Positions 63,168-64,000 of a stretch of DNA of 64,000 nucleotides are shown one piece after another. The stretch covers positions 62,001-126,000 of the forward strand of contig CAWEDP010000002.1 in NCBI GenBank assembly GCA_963807925.1, written 5' to 3'. The stretch comes from CAWEDP01 sp963807925. Lineage in GTDB: Bacteria; Acidobacteriota; Vicinamibacteria; Vicinamibacterales; CAVVIG01. The notes under the pieces were generated by a model, which was given only the letters and a program-made list of their open reading frames with translations, made no database searches and had not been told where the DNA came from. How positions within the stretch are numbered: the first letter of the stretch is position 1; every line of letters starts with the position of its first letter. Made by a program: the position numbers and the translations under genes.

Positions 63168-63649
63168 GTGGCTGGAAAGTCCGACGAATCCGTGCTGGCG
63201 TACATTGGCTATGCGACGGTCGGCGAGATCGGGTCAGCGATCAAGGTTGCTCTCGTCATTTTCTGTGTCCTCGGGGCAATCTCTGTTGTCTTCACGGTCG
63301 GCCTGGATTGGATCTTTGGCGGCGCGGCGAGCGCCGCGGGCTCGTGGTCTCTGGCACTGCCGAAATGGCTTTGGGGCGCCGTTGTGTTCTGCGGCGCACT
63401 CTGGTTTCTCCGTGGCCAAACCATCCACGTTCCAAGTCTTACGTTCAAAGAGTGGATCTTTATTTCGATTTTGATCACTGTGTCTGGGTTGCTAGACAAC
63501 GTTCTTCCGAACTGGGGAGTCGCCCTTTCGTACCGGCGATCATGGCGTCGCTTTATGTCGTCGAGATCCTCAATGAGAACGGTAAGAAGAACTACGAGCG
63601 CTTGAAGGAGCGAGAAGAAATCAGCATCACGCACGCAAGTCGTCAGTAG
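63168..63649 (+). CDS. Hypothetical membrane protein (single-base frameshift)
   Basis: From GTG 63168 the first frame reads SVLAYIGYATVGEIGSAIKV, then three helices (IKVALVIFCVLGAISVVFTV, WLWGAVVFCGALWFLRG, WIFISILITVSGLLDNVLPN). At the T-run 63526-63528 one base is missing; the next frame gives FVPAIMASLYVVEILNENGK and KNYERLKEREEISITHASRQ up to 63649. A four-T run is expected there. The corrected length is about 160 residues. No family is recognised. Confidence 0.6.
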
Positions 63650-63699
63650 TTGCCCGCTGCTCTTCACGCGTGACAACACCTGAATGTGAGGATTCATTC

Positions 63700-64000
63700 A
63701 TGCTGGCCATGCGCATTCCAGTTGGGATCGTGAAGGTCGACCTCGGAAGGATGATCGAAAAGCTGGAAGAGACTGTGGAAGCCGCGAAGTCGCCCTCAAC
63801 GACCCGGACGTTCACGGAACTGAACGACTTCAAGCAAACGTACGACGACTTCTGCGTCGAGGCTGCGGCAACAATTCGTCGAGTCTTCTATGACGATGCA
63901 ATGGCGGGCGAGTTTCTTCGAATTGTAACGCCGGTCGTAGGCGAAGAACCGTCATGGTCTGACGAGCGGCGTGCGATCCGGGAAGCTGCAGAACGCGGAA
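63700..64000 (+). CDS. Hypothetical protein (runs off the window)
   Basis: 100 codons from ATG 63700 to the window end without a stop, with GAGGATT as ribosome binding site. The sequence is helical and acidic (GIVKVDLGRMIEKLEETVEA, FKQTYDDFCVEAAATIRRVF). No family is recognised. Confidence 0.6.
   Translation, partial: MLAMRIPVGIVKVDLGRMIEKLEETVEAAKSPSTTRTFTELNDFKQTYDDFCVEAAATIRRVFYDDAMAGEFLRIVTPVVGEEPSWSDERRAIREAAERG

Overview
This 64 kb window is high-GC, densely coding bacterial DNA with no rRNA, IS element or CRISPR array, and no gene-free stretch longer than about 300 bases. The gene content suggests a soil-type Acidobacteriota, possibly the Vicinamibacteria. The clues are an Oar-like TonB receptor with a carboxypeptidase-regulatory N-terminus, many secreted hypotheticals, a LiaF-like/LytST cluster and an ImuA-ImuB-DnaE2 mutasome. 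This placement is inference from gene families only.

Layout. 1-5.1 kb: HEAT-repeat protein, anti-sigma and ECF sigma factor, M28 peptidase, citrate synthase, YacG. 5.2-12.6 kb: phosphate/polyphosphate block with phoU, pstB, two thymidylate-kinase-like genes, a Ppx/GppA phosphatase, and, divergently, a CHAD protein and a SixA-like phosphatase, then an orphan PhoB-like regulator. 12.7-21 kb: a frameshifted TonB receptor, membrane-protein paralogues, several tiny genes and a PHP-domain protein. 21.1-34 kb: a second phosphate block with a PhoU-like protein, a truncated PPDK-like phosphotransferase, a porin and pstSCA, followed by an opposite-strand phoB-phoR-glgC-RMD1 run. 34-40 kb: NicO transporter, LiaF-like proteins, LytS/LytR pair, lytic transglycosylase, MFS exporter. 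40.5-46.4 kb: imuA-imuB-dnaE2. 46.5-60.3 kb: TonB receptor, phosphatase, PLD-like, radical SAM and SET proteins, SpoIID protein, NtrC-type two-component pair, msrPQ, threonine dehydratase. 60.4-64 kb: initiator tRNA followed by an accessory region that looks lower in GC, with toxin-antitoxin genes and unrecognised, partly frameshifted genes.

The strongest theme is phosphate. Sites with a TTTACAC half-site and a second half-site 11 bp away lie upstream of pstB, the orphan PhoB-like regulator and the porin-pstS genes, which suggests one PhoB regulon spread over about 20 kb. The least described part of it is the PhoU-like plus PPDK-like gene pair at 21.4-24.9 kb.

Quality caveat. At least five genes (TonB receptor, pstA, RMD1 family, and two island genes) are each broken by a single-base insertion or deletion, mostly a repeated base. 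This looks like residual long-read assembly error, so these genes are probably intact in the organism. The Ppx reading frame running into the next gene may have the same cause.
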